From Brachyspira pilosicoli (lineage in GTDB: Bacteria; Spirochaetota; Brachyspiria; Brachyspirales; Brachyspiraceae), in NCBI RefSeq assembly GCF_036997485.1, contig NZ_JAWLPU010000001.1, positions 124,001 to 188,000 of the forward strand: 64,000 nucleotides of DNA, written 5' to 3'. Positions 63,023 through 64,000 of the stretch are shown one piece after another. The notes under the pieces were generated by a model. It was not told where the DNA came from and searched no databases. It worked only from the letters and a program-made list of their open reading frames with translations. Position numbers and translations under genes: made by a program. How positions within the stretch are numbered: position 1 is the first letter of the stretch; each line of letters opens with the position of its first letter.

Positions 63023-64000
63023 ATGGGTGAAAGTGCCAAGATTATAATTAATGGCAAAGAAATGAGCTTTGACTCTGATAGAAAATTAATGGACGTTCTT
63101 AGGAATGATTGTAAATGTAAATCAGTAAAAGACGGCTGCTCTGAAGGAGCTTGCGGAACTTGTACTGTATTAATAGATGGAAAACCTACTAAAGCTTGTA
63201 TACAAACTATAGGAAGACTTCAAGGAAAGAGTGTTCAAACTATAGAAGGATTTACTCAAAGAGAAAAAGATGTTTATTCTCATGCTTTTGCAGTTGCTGG
63301 TGCTGTGCAATGCGGATTCTGTATACCTGGTATGGTGATATGTGCTAAGGGCTTAATTGATAAAAACAATAACCCTACAAGACTTGAAATTGTTGCTGCT
63401 ATAAAAAACAATATTTGCAGATGTACTGGATACAAAAAAATTATTGATGCTATTGAATTAGCAGCTAAAATGATTAGAGAAAATATTGATGTTAAAGAAT
63501 ATAAAGGTAAAGTAAAATTAGGTGACAAAAACATTATAAGAGTGGACGCTAAAGAAAAAGCACTTGGTATTGGTGAATATTGTGATGATGTTGAAATAGA
63601 AGGTATGCTTTATGGTGTTGCGGTTAGAACTAAATACCCAAGAGCTAAAATATTAAAAATAGATATAAGCGAAGCAAAAGCTTTGAAAGGTGTAGTTGAT
63701 GTAATCACTGCTAAAGATTTACCTGGGGCAAAAAAAGTTGGTCATATTTTCCATGACTGGGACGTGCTTATTGGAGAAGGCGAAACTACAAGATTTATTG
63801 CTGACGGTTTAGCTTTGATTGTTGCTGAAGATGAAGCTACTGCTAAAAAAGCAAGAGATTTAGTAAAAATAGAATATGAAGAGTTACCTCTTGTAAGAAA
63901 TCCTCAGGAAGCTATGAAAGAAAACGCTCCTTTAGTTCATGAAGATAGAGAAAGCAATTTACTTACTCATGAAAGATTAGTTAAAGGCAATGCTGATGAA
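63023..64000 (+). CDS. xdhD: Single-chain xanthine dehydrogenase (XdhD-like), 3' end outside window
   Basis: 326 codons visible, open at the window end. Residues of about 1-165 are the [2Fe-2S] domain: 'CSEGACGTCTVLIDGKPTKAC' split as CSEGACGTC and later Cys, and the second cluster 'QCGFCIPGM' and 'ICRCTGY'. The molybdopterin subunit follows directly from 'VDAKEKALGIGEYCDDVEIEG'. The family is the selenium-dependent purine hydroxylase XdhD of E. coli. There is no FAD domain in the visible part; YgfK next door is the probable electron partner. AGGAGG-like GGAGG precedes ATG 63023. Confidence 0.92.
   Translation, partial: MGESAKIIINGKEMSFDSDRKLMDVLRNDCKCKSVKDGCSEGACGTCTVLIDGKPTKACIQTIGRLQGKSVQTIEGFTQREKDVYSHAFAVAGAVQCGFCIPGMVICAKGLIDKNNNPTRLEIVAAIKNNICRCTGYKKIIDAIELAAKMIRENIDVKEYKGKVKLGDKNIIRVDAKEKALGIGEYCDDVEIEGMLYGVAVRTKYPRAKILKIDISEAKALKGVVDVITAKDLPGAKKVGHIFHDWDVLIGEGETTRFIADGLALIVAEDEATAKKARDLVKIEYEELPLVRNPQEAMKENAPLVHEDRESNLLTHERLVKGNADE

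Noticed and set aside
63023-63500. Separate small [2Fe-2S] subunit gene
   Set aside because: The frame continues without a stop into the molybdopterin-binding domain, so it is one chain, as in XdhD.
1-64000. CRISPR array, tRNA, rRNA, transposase or prophage genes
   Set aside because: I scanned the gaps for regular spaced repeats, cloverleaf-like GC-rich blocks and recombinase motifs and found none; the repeats present are dispersed or tandem 18-bp coding units.

Overview
The window is AT-rich DNA from an anaerobic, host-associated spirochaete, most probably a Brachyspira species. This rests on three things: the very low GC content and A/T-biased codon use, the gene repertoire (Kdo transferase of an outer membrane, butyrate fermentation genes, large lineage-specific OMP families, many small lipoproteins), and my general recognition of these proteins. 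No database search was possible. I see no rRNA, tRNA, CRISPR array, transposase or prophage.

Region 1 (1-15 kb) is a mosaic of housekeeping and accessory genes: QueH, a FlgT-like lipoprotein, an NhaC antiporter, a large Eco57I-like type IIG restriction-modification gene split by a one-base frameshift at an A7 run, a CopZ-like HMA protein, RuvA, an MFS transporter, the Kdo transferase KdtA, a dGTPase and a CbrC-like protein. Its long intergenic gaps hold copies of a composite, relatively GC-rich dispersed repeat. One copy supplies a perfect consensus promoter to the cbrC-like gene.

Region 2 (15-23.5 kb) holds an EIIA-zinc-ribbon fusion coupled to a FlgD-Ig-like lipoprotein, an EF-G-like GTPase, a MATE-type transporter, two small lipoproteins (one of the Bor family) and alkaline phosphatase. 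A decayed copy of the alkaline phosphatase 3' end lies 1.5 kb away.

Region 3 (23.5-32.8 kb) is the most unusual part. On the minus strand, three beta-barrel outer-membrane protein genes (two almost identical) alternate with genes for three divergent proteins that share a MerR-like helix-turn-helix module. A TPR protein, a stand-alone Smr-domain protein and an unannotated 42-residue polar protein lie among them. Duplicated terminators, inverted repeats and an 18-bp in-frame minisatellite add to the picture. I regard this as a candidate undescribed surface-protein/regulator array.

Region 4 (32.8-44.3 kb) has a secreted ankyrin-repeat protein and a group III truncated haemoglobin, followed by butyrate metabolism: thl-crt-hbd on the minus strand, and butyryl-CoA:acetate CoA-transferase, an acyl-CoA dehydrogenase-EtfA-rubredoxin fusion and a flavodiiron protein on the plus strand. 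A probably inactive class III cyclase-like protein and an EFR1 flavodoxin-ferredoxin protein lie between them.

Region 5 (44.3-64 kb) is a purine-degradation cluster of the selenium-linked E. coli xdh/yge/ssnA/ygfK type: an XdhC/CoxI-type maturation factor, a YqeC-MocA fusion, two NCS2 purine permeases, a three-subunit xanthine dehydrogenase, carbamate kinase, YgeW, YgeY, diaminopropionate ammonia-lyase and a YheO/DauR-type regulator on one strand, and SsnA, YgfK and a second, single-chain xanthine dehydrogenase (running off the end) on the other. Together regions 4 and 5 suggest an organism that could take purines through pyruvate, ammonia, CO2 and carbamoyl phosphate (ATP) into butyrate.
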